Shown: in pieces, positions 1 to 5,655 of the stretch
Layout: every line of letters starts with the position of its first letter
Position numbering within the stretch: position 1 is the first letter of the stretch
Source: Spirochaeta sp.
Lineage (GTDB): Bacteria > Spirochaetota > Spirochaetia > DSM-27196 > Alkalispirochaetaceae
Reading direction: 5' to 3'
Assembly: GCA_027859055.1 (NCBI GenBank)
Contig: JAQIBO010000308.1
Coordinates: 1-5,878 of the forward strand
Length of the DNA stretch: 5,878 nucleotides
Made by a program: the position numbers and the translations under genes
Notes under the pieces: model-generated
Told to the model about the DNA's origin: nothing
Database searches by the model: none
Seen by the model: the letters and a program-made list of their open reading frames with translations, nothing else

Positions 1-2
1 AA

Positions 3-138
3 CCTGAAGCTTTCGCCAGCTGGAACAATCTGATGCTGGCCGCGGTCGTACTGGTCTCAATCGTCATATTCAACCGCAGCCGCAACAAGTGGCTTAGAAT
101 GGGATCAATCTTTCTTGGCATGATGGTCGGCTACATCG
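3..138 (+). pseudogene. NCS2 xanthine/uracil-type permease fragment, interrupted by the transposon
   Basis: Frame 3 reads without a stop and gives an internal membrane-protein segment: FASWNNLMLAAVVLVSIVIF, then a short basic stretch (NRSRNKWLRMG), then SIFLGMMVGYIV. Two hydrophobic helices joined by a charged loop and ending in GxxVGYIV match the middle of NCS2 nucleobase:cation symporters, closest in feel to the XanP/XanQ xanthine permeases. The 5' part lies outside the window. Similarity ends at the GYIV codons, exactly where the 139-3285 inverted repeat starts. The frame then runs through transposon-end DNA to a stop at 192-194, so any protein made would be truncated with a foreign tail. 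The remaining helices are not found elsewhere in the window. Family assignment is from recognition of the motif only; the exact substrate is not known. Confidence 0.7.
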
Positions 139-162
139 TGTTCCCCGCCAGGAGAAGTTTCC
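138..162 (+). repeat. Left terminal inverted repeat of the three-gene transposon
   Basis: These 25 bases are the exact reverse complement of 3262-3286. The element proper probably starts at the TG at 139-140; the extra outer G (138) pairing with C (3286) may be chance. Identity stops at once on both sides: base 137 and base 163 do not pair with 3287 and 3261. Confidence 0.9.
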
Positions 163-231
163 CCGCCCTGTCTGAGGTAATTTCCTCAACTTGACAGAAT
201 ACGTTTCCCCTTGTAATGGGAGAGTATTTCC
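140..231 (+). repeat. Left-end array of four 23-bp spaced sites (putative transposase binding sites)
   Basis: TTTCC occurs at 158-162, 181-185, 204-208 and 227-231, exactly 23 bp apart each time. Each copy is preceded by a purine-rich stretch fitting GRRNNNRTTTCC: GGAGAAGTTTCC, GAGGTAATTTCC, GAATACGTTTCC and GAGAGTATTTCC. The first unit is the terminal inverted repeat itself. Ordered multiple sites at the ends are known for TnsB/MuA-type and IS21-type transposases; the binding role here is inferred. Confidence 0.75.
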
Positions 232-253
232 GCAGGTTTACCTGCGGAAATAC
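224..253. terminator. Perfect 14-bp-arm palindrome downstream of the ATPase gene
   Basis: GTATTTCCGCAGGT, then TT, then the exact reverse complement of the first arm. On the minus strand it starts 32 nt after the ATPase stop codon, where an operon terminator would sit, but no T-run follows it in either direction. The left arm contains the fourth TTTCC site of the end array, so it could instead be a protein-binding palindrome of the transposon end. The palindrome is certain; the terminator role is a weak inference. Confidence 0.5.
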
Positions 254-285
254 CAGATGTCGACAAACCAAAAAGAGAGAAGACC

Positions 286-1071
286 TCACAACTCATCAGA
301 GTGTAGATCGGTCGAGTCGATGAGATTCTTTTTCTCTATAGCACCGGCTACGATGGCATTATAACATATTCTGTTAACCTGCCTGGCAATTCCGTTTGAA
401 CGTTTGAAGATCTCCATCTTGGCCGAATCTGAAAAGAGCTTCTCTTTTCGATTGGCAACCTCAAGGCCGTGATCGATGTAGGAGGCGGTCTCCTCAAGAC
501 CCATTGGAGAGAGGTGGTGGGAGAGGCGAATGCGGGCTCGAAGCGAGTCGAAATGCGAATAGCCGAGAAGAGTACGCAGTTCCGGCTGGCCGGTGAGAAT
601 GAAGGTAATGCGGTTTTGAGAGTCGGAGTCGAAGTTCGTCAGTGCTTTGATTGAGATCAGCGCCTCTTCGGCTATGTCTTGTGCGTCGTCGAGGACGACC
701 ACCGGCTTGCGCGAGCTCTCCTCTACCGCAGAAAAGAAGGCCGGTTTTGCCTTGCCGAGCGAGTGAGGAGGTTCGATTTTCATCCCCCGCAGCAGCGCTT
801 TCACCAGCTCCCCCTCGCCGGAAATATTGCCGCGCAGGTAGATCGGCTGGTAGCGATTGGTGTCGAGGCCAGCCAGGCCATGGCGAATTATCAAGGATTT
901 ACCGCAGCCAATTGGTCCGCTCAAGAGCATCACATCTTCACTCTCAATACCGAGCTCGAGCATTGCGGCGGTGCGGGTAAGCTCTTCGGTATGAAAAATC
1001 TTCTCCTCGACTATGTCTTTGCCGAAAGGCAGCCGGGAGAAGCCGTAGTGAGTAAGTATTACCTCTCTCAT
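286..1071 (-). CDS. ExeA/TniB-like AAA+ transposition ATPase
   Basis: This 261-residue AAA+ ATPase most likely acts as the ATP-dependent target-selecting or activating partner of the transposase encoded just before it. Walker A is GPIGCGKS (residues 52-59) and Walker B is VVVLDDAQD (124-132). A GQPEL motif (161-165) follows strand FILT, SLRARIRLSHHL (176-187) carries the likely arginine finger, and SNGIARQVNRIC (225-236) is the sensor-2 region. This order is typical of the ExeA/GspA ATPase domain, also called AAA_22. There is no membrane segment or peptidoglycan-binding domain as in secretion ExeA, and the length suits a stand-alone transposon ATPase. The ATG overlaps the transposase stop codon (ATGA at 1068-1071), with a GGAGGG ribosome site at 1078-1083, 6 nt away. 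TnsC/TniB-like activity is inferred from family and context. Confidence 0.85.
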   Translation of the reverse strand: MREVILTHYGFSRLPFGKDIVEEKIFHTEELTRTAAMLELGIESEDVMLLSGPIGCGKSLIIRHGLAGLDTNRYQPIYLRGNISGEGELVKALLRGMKIEPPHSLGKAKPAFFSAVEESSRKPVVVLDDAQDIAEEALISIKALTNFDSDSQNRITFILTGQPELRTLLGYSHFDSLRARIRLSHHLSPMGLEETASYIDHGLEVANRKEKLFSDSAKMEIFKRSNGIARQVNRICYNAIVAGAIEKKNLIDSTDLHSDEL

Positions 1072-2453
1072 TGCTGTCCCTCCGCCTTCAGTTTGTGATA
1101 GTTGACCGCTGCATTCTGCCTGTCGAGCTCGGCCTGTCTCTCTCGCAGGGAGGTGAAGTAGCCGGCCGCCTCTGCGCTGACCTTTCTCTCTGCCGCCTGT
1201 CGCTCTACAGGCAGCTTCTCCACAGCGGGATTGACCAATTTCTTTAACCCGAGGGTCTCGACCTTCCTCCCATTCTCAAACCGCCACACCTTCCGCAGAT
1301 CGAAGGGGTTGTAGCGCACCTCTATGTCACTTCCGGCAGCCGCCTCGGTGTGGTACTGATTGCCTTCGAATTTAATGGTGCCCCACTTGGCGACTTTTCG
1401 ATACACGTACAGCAGGAAGAGGTTCTCAAACCACTCGAGGTCCTGCACCCGACGGTGCTCTTGAGGAAGGCCTTTTTCAAATCGTAGGGCCGGGGGTTCT
1501 CCAGTGCTCGAGTGGTTTCGGCGGTTGTACTCCACATCCAGCCACGCCCACAGGGCACTGTTGAGCTCCTCCAGAGTCTTGAACCCCGCCCGCTGCGCCT
1601 CGGCCTGAAAGTCCCGTTTGATCGTCTTCATCACCGCCTCTACTTTCCCTTTTGCCCAACTCTTGTAGGGACCATGATGGATCTTTTTGATTCCCAGCTG
1701 TGCGAGGATAAAGGCAAAATGGGTGGAAATGTATACGTGTCCGTTGTCCAAGTAACATTTTTTCGGGATTCCCCAGCGCAGCACCATGGTTTTAAAAGTC
1801 TTCTCCATCCGCGGCAATTTCTCGTCCCAAAAGTACTCGGCATGGAGAATCCTTCTTGAATAATCATCGACCCAGGCAAAGAGATAGGTCTTGCGCACCT
1901 GATCATCACCGGGGGCCTTCGGCAGCCAAATGACGTCTCTTGCGTCTCCCTGCACCAGTTCCATCGAGCAGGAGGCCTCGAACTTGTGGTAGCTCTTTTT
2001 ACCGGCGCCGAAGCTCTTCTCCCTGCGGGCCTTTTGGGTCAGGCCAGCCTCAGCAAGGAAGCGATAGATGCTTCTGTCGGAGACCTGCCCGACTGCTTCG
2101 GCAAGCTCCTTGTCGGCACTCAGGAGCCTGCGAAGCTGCGGAACAGTCCTGCTCGGCCGCTGTTCAATCAGATCGAGGATCTTCTCCCGCATCCGCCGGT
2201 CATGAATACGAGGCGAAGAAGGCCCTTTCGGCTTGTGGAACAAAAGCCCCTCTGCCCCTTTGTCCCGGTAGCGGCGCAGGTAATTGCGAATTGTCCGCTC
2301 GCTTACCCCGTGCTCCGCGACGTATCTTCGGCGCTCCTGCAGCCTGTCTGCCTCGTCAATACTCTCATCGAGCAACGTCTCGACCAGCGCCACTTTACGC
2401 TGATAGGCCTCGAAGTGTCTCTCATCAATGTCTCTCAAATTAATCTCTCTCAT
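1068..2453 (-). CDS. DDE transposase, Mu/TniA-like architecture
   Basis: This is the strand-transfer enzyme of the three-gene transposon, 461 residues from the chosen start. An N-terminal helix-turn-helix region (about 45-65, HGVSERTIRNYLRRYRDKG) and further helical DNA-binding segments precede an RNase H-like (rve) core. The catalytic triad reads D170 (ELVQGDARDV), D236 (CYLDNGH) and E272 (AKGKVEAV). The last two are separated by 35 residues, the classic D-35-E spacing. A beta-rich segment (about 345-395, VYRKVAKWGTIKFEG) resembles the C-terminal barrel of MuA/TniA transposases, and a charged helical tail follows. The frame stays open to a GTG at 2588, but the ATG at 2453 has an ideal AGGAGG 5 nt upstream and avoids a long overlap with the previous gene, so it is preferred. 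All catalytic residues are present, so the gene looks active. Confidence 0.88.
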   Translation of the reverse strand: MREINLRDIDERHFEAYQRKVALVETLLDESIDEADRLQERRRYVAEHGVSERTIRNYLRRYRDKGAEGLLFHKPKGPSSPRIHDRRMREKILDLIEQRPSRTVPQLRRLLSADKELAEAVGQVSDRSIYRFLAEAGLTQKARREKSFGAGKKSYHKFEASCSMELVQGDARDVIWLPKAPGDDQVRKTYLFAWVDDYSRRILHAEYFWDEKLPRMEKTFKTMVLRWGIPKKCYLDNGHVYISTHFAFILAQLGIKKIHHGPYKSWAKGKVEAVMKTIKRDFQAEAQRAGFKTLEELNSALWAWLDVEYNRRNHSSTGEPPALRFEKGLPQEHRRVQDLEWFENLFLLYVYRKVAKWGTIKFEGNQYHTEAAAGSDIEVRYNPFDLRKVWRFENGRKVETLGLKKLVNPAVEKLPVERQAAERKVSAEAAGYFTSLRERQAELDRQNAAVNYHKLKAEGQQ

Positions 2454-2458
2454 TCTCT

Positions 2459-2464
2459 CCTCCT
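2459..2464 (-). promoter_or_regulatory. Ribosome binding site that fixes the transposase start
   Basis: AGGAGG on the minus strand lies 5 nt before the ATG at 2453-2451. It decides against the in-frame GTG at 2588, which would add 45 residues inside the upstream gene. It lies in the 32-nt gap after the stop of the DUF6431-like gene. Confidence 0.8.
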
Positions 2465-2485
2465 GAAGGCTTTTCAGAAGGTGTA

Positions 2486-3088
2486 TCACGACCCGGGAGG
2501 AGGCCGGCAGACATAACTCGTTGGAAATTTTCTTATGTTTTTCCTCAGCACCGCCTGCAGAAGTGACCGCAGGGTTACTGACCAACACCTCTCGCCACCG
2601 GCTCTCAGTTGAACTTTCTCCTGTCGGCTGAACAGTTCAAACAGCCGCTCGAGAGGAGCGAGGGGACGAAGACAGTAGTTGTTTTCATGAAGGTGCACCG
2701 CTGCGGCCTGACTCTCGGCCAAAGTGAGGGAGACCGTTTTTGCCGCCTCTTCGAGCCTCTCCAGATGCATCCGTGCGGTCCTGAGCGTGCTGCAGCCTAG
2801 TATCCGGCAACACTCCTCCAGCGTGCTCCCGCCCTCTTTTCTCCGGCCCGCCTCTATCACTTTGTCGAGCCGCATCCGGGAGGCGGGAATGAGAAAGTCG
2901 GGAAGAATACGCTTGGTGTACTGCCGGCCGAGAACTTTTGCCCGGGCACAGTAGCGGACAGGGATTTTGATCCACACATCTTCCAGACTTTCGGGGTCAC
3001 GGTAACTGCGAGCGGGATAACTGTGAATCACAAGCGGATGCACTTCTCCGCATAAACTGCACGGTTTGTTTTGAGAGAGGAGTTGCAA
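2486..3088 (-). CDS. DUF6431-like Cys-rich/HTH protein of the transposon
   Basis: First gene of the transposon operon, 200 residues. The N-terminus carries CSLCGEVH (C10, C13, H17) and YCARAK (C47), suggesting a small zinc-binding fold, followed by TKRILPDFLIPAS (58-70). This pattern recalls DUF6431 proteins that sit beside transposases. A helix-turn-helix-like segment follows (about 88-110, STLEECCRILGCSTLRTARMH), so DNA binding is plausible. The C-terminal third is helical and unassigned. One expected fourth zinc ligand is not obvious, since A49/A50 follow C47. The start is a TTG with no clear Shine-Dalgarno; it is the only usual start codon between the in-frame stop at 3152-3154 and the first cysteine motif. 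Function is unknown. By position it might help recognise ends or targets, as TniQ does in related transposons, but no TniQ similarity is seen. Confidence 0.72.
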   Translation of the reverse strand: MQLLSQNKPCSLCGEVHPLVIHSYPARSYRDPESLEDVWIKIPVRYCARAKVLGRQYTKRILPDFLIPASRMRLDKVIEAGRRKEGGSTLEECCRILGCSTLRTARMHLERLEEAAKTVSLTLAESQAAAVHLHENNYCLRPLAPLERLFELFSRQEKVQLRAGGERCWSVTLRSLLQAVLRKNIRKFPTSYVCRPPPGS

Positions 3089-3120
3089 GGATTGTACAAA
3101 TGAAGCTACACTATATTTGA

Positions 3121-3137
3121 CTGTGCTATTACCACAG
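3121..3137. promoter_or_regulatory. Imperfect palindrome upstream of the transposon operon
   Basis: CTGTG and CACAG flank a 7-bp centre; 14 of 17 positions are symmetric. It lies 33-49 bp before the TTG start of the DUF6431-like gene and just upstream of a possible -10 element on the minus strand (TATAGT at 3115-3110). No convincing -35 was found, so the promoter itself is not established. An operator for self-regulation is possible. Confidence 0.3.
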
Positions 3138-3205
3138 TTTCTTATCCCCCGTTAACCTGCTGCGAACAGGGGGTGCCCTCTTTTTTCTTTCAGGTCAGAC
3201 GAGGG

Positions 3206-3284
3206 AGAAAAACTTTCTGTCAGCCTACGGAAAAGAATATCGGCAAGTTTGGCTTAGATCCGGAAACTTCTCCTGGCGGGGAAC
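3206..3284 (-). repeat. Right-end array of three spaced sites matching the left array
   Basis: Read inward on the minus strand, TTTCC lies at 3266-3262 and 3233-3229, and a degenerate TTTCT at 3210-3206. The spacings are 33 and 23 bp, so the first gap is 10 bp longer than at the left end. The unit 3251-3229 matches the left unit 186-208 at 15 of 23 positions (shared AACTTG core and TTTCC). The unit 3228-3206 matches the same left unit at 13 of 23 (shared TGACAGAA). Confidence 0.65.
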
Positions 3285-3286
3285 AC
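3262..3286 (-). repeat. Right terminal inverted repeat of the three-gene transposon
   Basis: Perfect reverse complement of 138-162. Read inward on the minus strand it starts TGTTCCCCGCC and ends AAGTTTCC. Its orientation points into the DUF6431-like operon, not into the IS21 element, which is why it is assigned to the three-gene transposon. Confidence 0.9.
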
Positions 3287-3290
3287 AATC

Positions 3291-3308
3291 TGTTTGCGGG
3301 TAATTGTC
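3291..3308 (+). repeat. Possible istB-side terminal inverted repeat of the IS21 element
   Basis: Begins TGTTTGC and matches the inward reading of the istA-side end (TGATAGCCTGAAATTCCC) at 12 of 18 positions. No further 23-bp spaced copies are clear beyond it, because istB coding sequence starts at once. Confidence 0.35.
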
Positions 3309-4095
3309 ATTGGGTTTCCTTTTCCGGCATAGTCCCCGTTGTGGTGTGGCGCATCAACGCGTGGGTCATTCGGTAGCTTTTCGATTCGAACATCAACAGG
3401 TGCCCGTGATGTACCAGGCGGTCGATCATGGCGGCGGCCATCTGTTCGTCCGTGAACACGCCGCCCCATTTGGAGAACTCCAGGTTGGTGGTGAGGATCA
3501 GGCTTTTGCTTTCGTAACTGTCGGCGATAATGCGAAACAAAAGCTGGGAGCCTTCCCGGTCAATCGGTACGTATCCCCATTCGTCGAGGATCAGCAGATC
3601 CAGCTGCTTCAGATCACGAACCAGCCGTTCCATCGTTCCGGTGCGGTAGGCGTCGGAGAGTTTGAGCACCAGTTCGGTCACCGTGTAGAAGCGAACCTTG
3701 AGGCTCATCTCGCAGGCCATGATGCCGAGGGCAAGACTCATGTGGGTCTTGCCGGTACCCACCCCGCCGTAGAGAACCAGGTTTTTCTTTTCGGCAATGA
3801 ACCGGCAACTGAGCAGTTCCTCCCGGCTCAACGCCGGTGGAAGGCGGATTCCGGAAAAGTCGTAGTCGGTAAAACTCTTGAGCACCGGAAATCCCGCTCG
3901 TGAGAGAAGCCGCGTCTTTCGGTTACGATCCCTCCGCGCCATCTCTTCGCTCAAGACCCGATGGAGAAACTCCTCCTGCTTGGGCGTCGCCTCGGTTGCA
4001 CAGAGTTCGGCAACGCCGGTGGAAAGCATCAGGCTCCGGCTGTAGCCGGCGATGTCCTGTCGCGTTCGTTCGCGGTCACGGGCGGTGGCGATCAT
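3307..4095 (-). CDS. istB: IS21-family helper ATPase IstB
   Basis: This 262-residue protein has the length and layout of IstB, the AAA+ ATPase that assembles on target DNA and activates the IstA transposase. Walker A is GGVGTGKT (110-117) and Walker B is LDLLILDEWGYV (165-176, with D171 and E172). LILTTNLEFSKW (199-210) carries the sensor-1 asparagine, and MIDRLVHHG (223-231) holds the likely arginine finger R226. The N-terminal 80 residues, ending in the FTDYDFS motif, form the usual helical domain. The ATG at 4095 overlaps the istA stop codon (ATGA, 4092-4095), so translation is probably coupled; the Shine-Dalgarno is weak. No frameshift or missing motif is seen, so it appears intact. Its 3' end lies unusually near the adjacent transposon, 22 bp away. 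Confidence 0.95.
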   Translation of the reverse strand: MIATARDRERTRQDIAGYSRSLMLSTGVAELCATEATPKQEEFLHRVLSEEMARRDRNRKTRLLSRAGFPVLKSFTDYDFSGIRLPPALSREELLSCRFIAEKKNLVLYGGVGTGKTHMSLALGIMACEMSLKVRFYTVTELVLKLSDAYRTGTMERLVRDLKQLDLLILDEWGYVPIDREGSQLLFRIIADSYESKSLILTTNLEFSKWGGVFTDEQMAAAMIDRLVHHGHLLMFESKSYRMTHALMRHTTTGTMPEKETQ

Positions 4096-5555
4096 CCCGT
4101 CACCGCCGCACCGGTCAGGAATGCATCGTACACGTTCAGATCCGGTCCGTGTTCCGCGGCGGTTTCCAAGCCGTATTCGGTGATCCGCGCTGCCAGTACG
4201 GCGGTATCGCAGAACGTTGCCCGGTTGATACGGATCCCCTCCTCAACAGCTTCCAGAGCCGTTTCAAAGCTGTAGCGGTTGGCGAGGAGGTGCAGGGTCC
4301 GTAACGTCACCCGAAGCTCGTCACGTGGCTGAGCGTCCATCACATCCTTCAGAAGCGGCGGGACCAGCTCTCTGATGCCGCTATTAGGCCACGCCCCGGC
4401 GTTCTTGAGCAGCATCGCCAGGGAGGTGCGATAATCCACCGTGTCGCTTCGGGTTGTCCCGTACTGTCGGGTGTGTTGCACCACCAGCTGCTTGTCGCCA
4501 TCAAGGATATCAATCGTATGCGCCCGGATACCGACGAGGACGTCCCGGCCTCCGTATTCCGGTCGGGTCGAGTAATGGTGCCGCGCATCGATATGGATCT
4601 TTCCGTAGCCGTCGGTCTTCACATACTCATACCGGCATACGTCAAACGGTTTCCCCGGCAGCGTCTGCAACGCCTGCTCATCGGCACCGAACAACTCCTT
4701 GATGGGCAGCAGTTTCTTATAGTGCAGCTCCTCGGCCTTCACCACATGGCGGTCCAACAGATCACAATTGAACGCCTCGACATCGTCAAACACGGGTTCG
4801 GGTACGAACATATTCCGACGGGTATAACCGATCTTGTTCTCGACATTTCCCTTCTCGTACCCCGCGTAGGGATTACAGAATCGAACGGAGAATCCGTAGT
4901 GCGCCCGAAACCGCTGGAAGAGCTTCGCTTCCCGGATCACTTCACCGACTCGCCGCCCCACGCCGGTGGCATTGTCGAACACGATGATGCGCGGAACGCC
5001 GCCGATGTAGGTGAAGATATCCTTAAGACCCTGGCATACGCACTCAGCGTTCTCCCCGCCGAATACCTGGGTAAAGCTGTTGTTGCTCTGGGGAAAGGAG
5101 AGGGTCAGGTATTTCTTTCTGATCTTCTCTCCTCGTTCGATGAAGTCCGCCTCACCGAAATCGGCCTGTGCCTCTCCCGGATGCCAGACCAGCTCCTGGT
5201 TCGCCCGTTGTTCCTGCTTCGCGCCGCGTACCTCTTTCACGTATCGCTGTACGACGTTGTAGGAGCAGTCGAATCCCGGCGACTCTTCACGAAGGCGTTC
5301 ATAAATTCTCTTTCCGGTATGTCGCTGTTTGTACCACCGCGTCTCATCTTCCTGAAGCCACTGGTCGATCAGGTTCTTGTGGGCATCAAGGCGCGATTTC
5401 CGGGGAATCTTGTCAGGTGGCTGCGGAGAAAAATCGTCCTGTTTCAAATACTTTCTGACCGTCTTCTCATCAACGGACAGACTCCGGGAGATACTGGCTA
5501 CTGATCGATCCCGAGCCATATCTCTGATATCTTGTATCTGGGGCATGTTGAGCAC
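4092..5555 (-). CDS. istA: IS21-family DDE transposase IstA
   Basis: This 487-residue transposase has full-length IstA architecture. An N-terminal helix-turn-helix (about 6-38, DIRDMARDRSVASISRSLSV) precedes a second DNA-binding segment (about 80-110). The RNase H-like core has catalytic D132 (QADFGEADF), D194 (IVFDNATG) and E239 (EKGNVENK). The C-terminal domain includes the beta region around HIDARHHYSTRPEYGGRDVL, typical of IstA. The start is a GTG at 5555, chosen because AGGAGG (5571-5566) lies 10 nt upstream; the in-frame ATG three codons later would be 19 nt from it. The gene is continuous with all catalytic residues, so it looks functional. Its leader RNA can form a stem that overlaps the ribosome site (see 5565-5598). 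Confidence 0.96.
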   Translation of the reverse strand: MLNMPQIQDIRDMARDRSVASISRSLSVDEKTVRKYLKQDDFSPQPPDKIPRKSRLDAHKNLIDQWLQEDETRWYKQRHTGKRIYERLREESPGFDCSYNVVQRYVKEVRGAKQEQRANQELVWHPGEAQADFGEADFIERGEKIRKKYLTLSFPQSNNSFTQVFGGENAECVCQGLKDIFTYIGGVPRIIVFDNATGVGRRVGEVIREAKLFQRFRAHYGFSVRFCNPYAGYEKGNVENKIGYTRRNMFVPEPVFDDVEAFNCDLLDRHVVKAEELHYKKLLPIKELFGADEQALQTLPGKPFDVCRYEYVKTDGYGKIHIDARHHYSTRPEYGGRDVLVGIRAHTIDILDGDKQLVVQHTRQYGTTRSDTVDYRTSLAMLLKNAGAWPNSGIRELVPPLLKDVMDAQPRDELRVTLRTLHLLANRYSFETALEAVEEGIRINRATFCDTAVLAARITEYGLETAAEHGPDLNVYDAFLTGAAVTG

Positions 5556-5564
5556 CGTTCCCTT

Positions 5565-5598
5565 TCCTCCTTCGTCGTTGGTAGTGCATTGACGAAGG
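5565..5598 (-). promoter_or_regulatory. Leader hairpin overlapping the istA ribosome binding site
   Basis: On the minus strand CCTTCGTC (5598-5591) and GACGAAGG (5576-5569) form a perfect 8-bp stem around a 14-nt loop. The AGGAGG ribosome site of istA (5571-5566) has its first three bases inside the stem. Such a structure could dampen istA translation, as fold-back structures do in some insertion sequences. The pairing is visible; the control is inferred. Confidence 0.45.
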
Positions 5599-5655
5599 GT
5601 AGTGGTTATCGGGGACAGTGTCTCAACTGCCCCTCCTTCTCCCTCGGTTTTTCCC

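Larger units (their letters stand above)
139..3285 (-). mobile_element. Three-gene transposon (DUF6431-like + DDE transposase + ExeA/TniB-like ATPase)
   Basis: The unit begins TGTTCCCC and ends GGGGAACA, so it has TG...CA termini. Its ends are perfect inverted repeats and are followed inward by iterated TTTCC-containing sites. Inside lies a single minus-strand operon of three genes that fills almost all of the DNA. The left end coincides with the sudden loss of the permease reading frame, which supports it as a true boundary. The right end lies 22 bp from the istB stop codon of the next element. The flanks (catcg at 134-138 and caatc at 3286-3290) are not a clean direct repeat, so a simple single insertion is not demonstrated. 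The gene set resembles a minimal TniA/TniB or TnsB/TnsC core without a recognisable TniQ, TnsA or resolvase. I cannot assign an ISfinder name. Confidence 0.8.

Noticed and set aside
191..217. Promoter-like TTGACA followed by TGTAAT
   Set aside because: Spacer is only 15 bp, TTGACA belongs to a repeated transposon-end unit, and it would drive transcription antisense to the ATPase.
286..1071. ExeA/GspA of type II secretion
   Set aside because: No membrane helix or peptidoglycan-binding domain, and the gene is coupled to a transposase.
1940..2516. Overlapping plus-strand frames of about 170 codons
   Set aside because: Antisense to the transposase and DUF6431-like genes, low-complexity Arg/Pro/Ser-rich products, no domain seen.
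2454..2588. 45-residue N-terminal extension of the transposase from a GTG
   Set aside because: It overlaps the upstream gene by about 100 nt, while the ATG at 2453 has an AGGAGG at ideal distance.
3122..3136. CRP/FNR-type site (TGTG...CACA)
   Set aside because: The gap is 7 bp instead of the 8 expected between TGTG and CACA, and the inner bases do not fit.
236..3160. Shared GTT(T/A)ACCTGC at 235-244 and 3151-3160 as a subterminal motif
   Set aside because: One copy is part of the palindrome, distances from the ends differ, and the match is too short to exclude chance.
3218..3225. TGTCAGCC as the istB-side end of the IS21 element, resembling TGATAGCC
   Set aside because: It lies within the right-end repeat array of the three-gene transposon, and the perfect inverted repeat at 3262-3286 would then sit inside the IS21 element, facing the wrong way.
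4473..5504. Long plus-strand open frame of 343 codons
   Set aside because: It is fully antisense to istA, has no recognisable motif, and results from the codon pattern of that gene.
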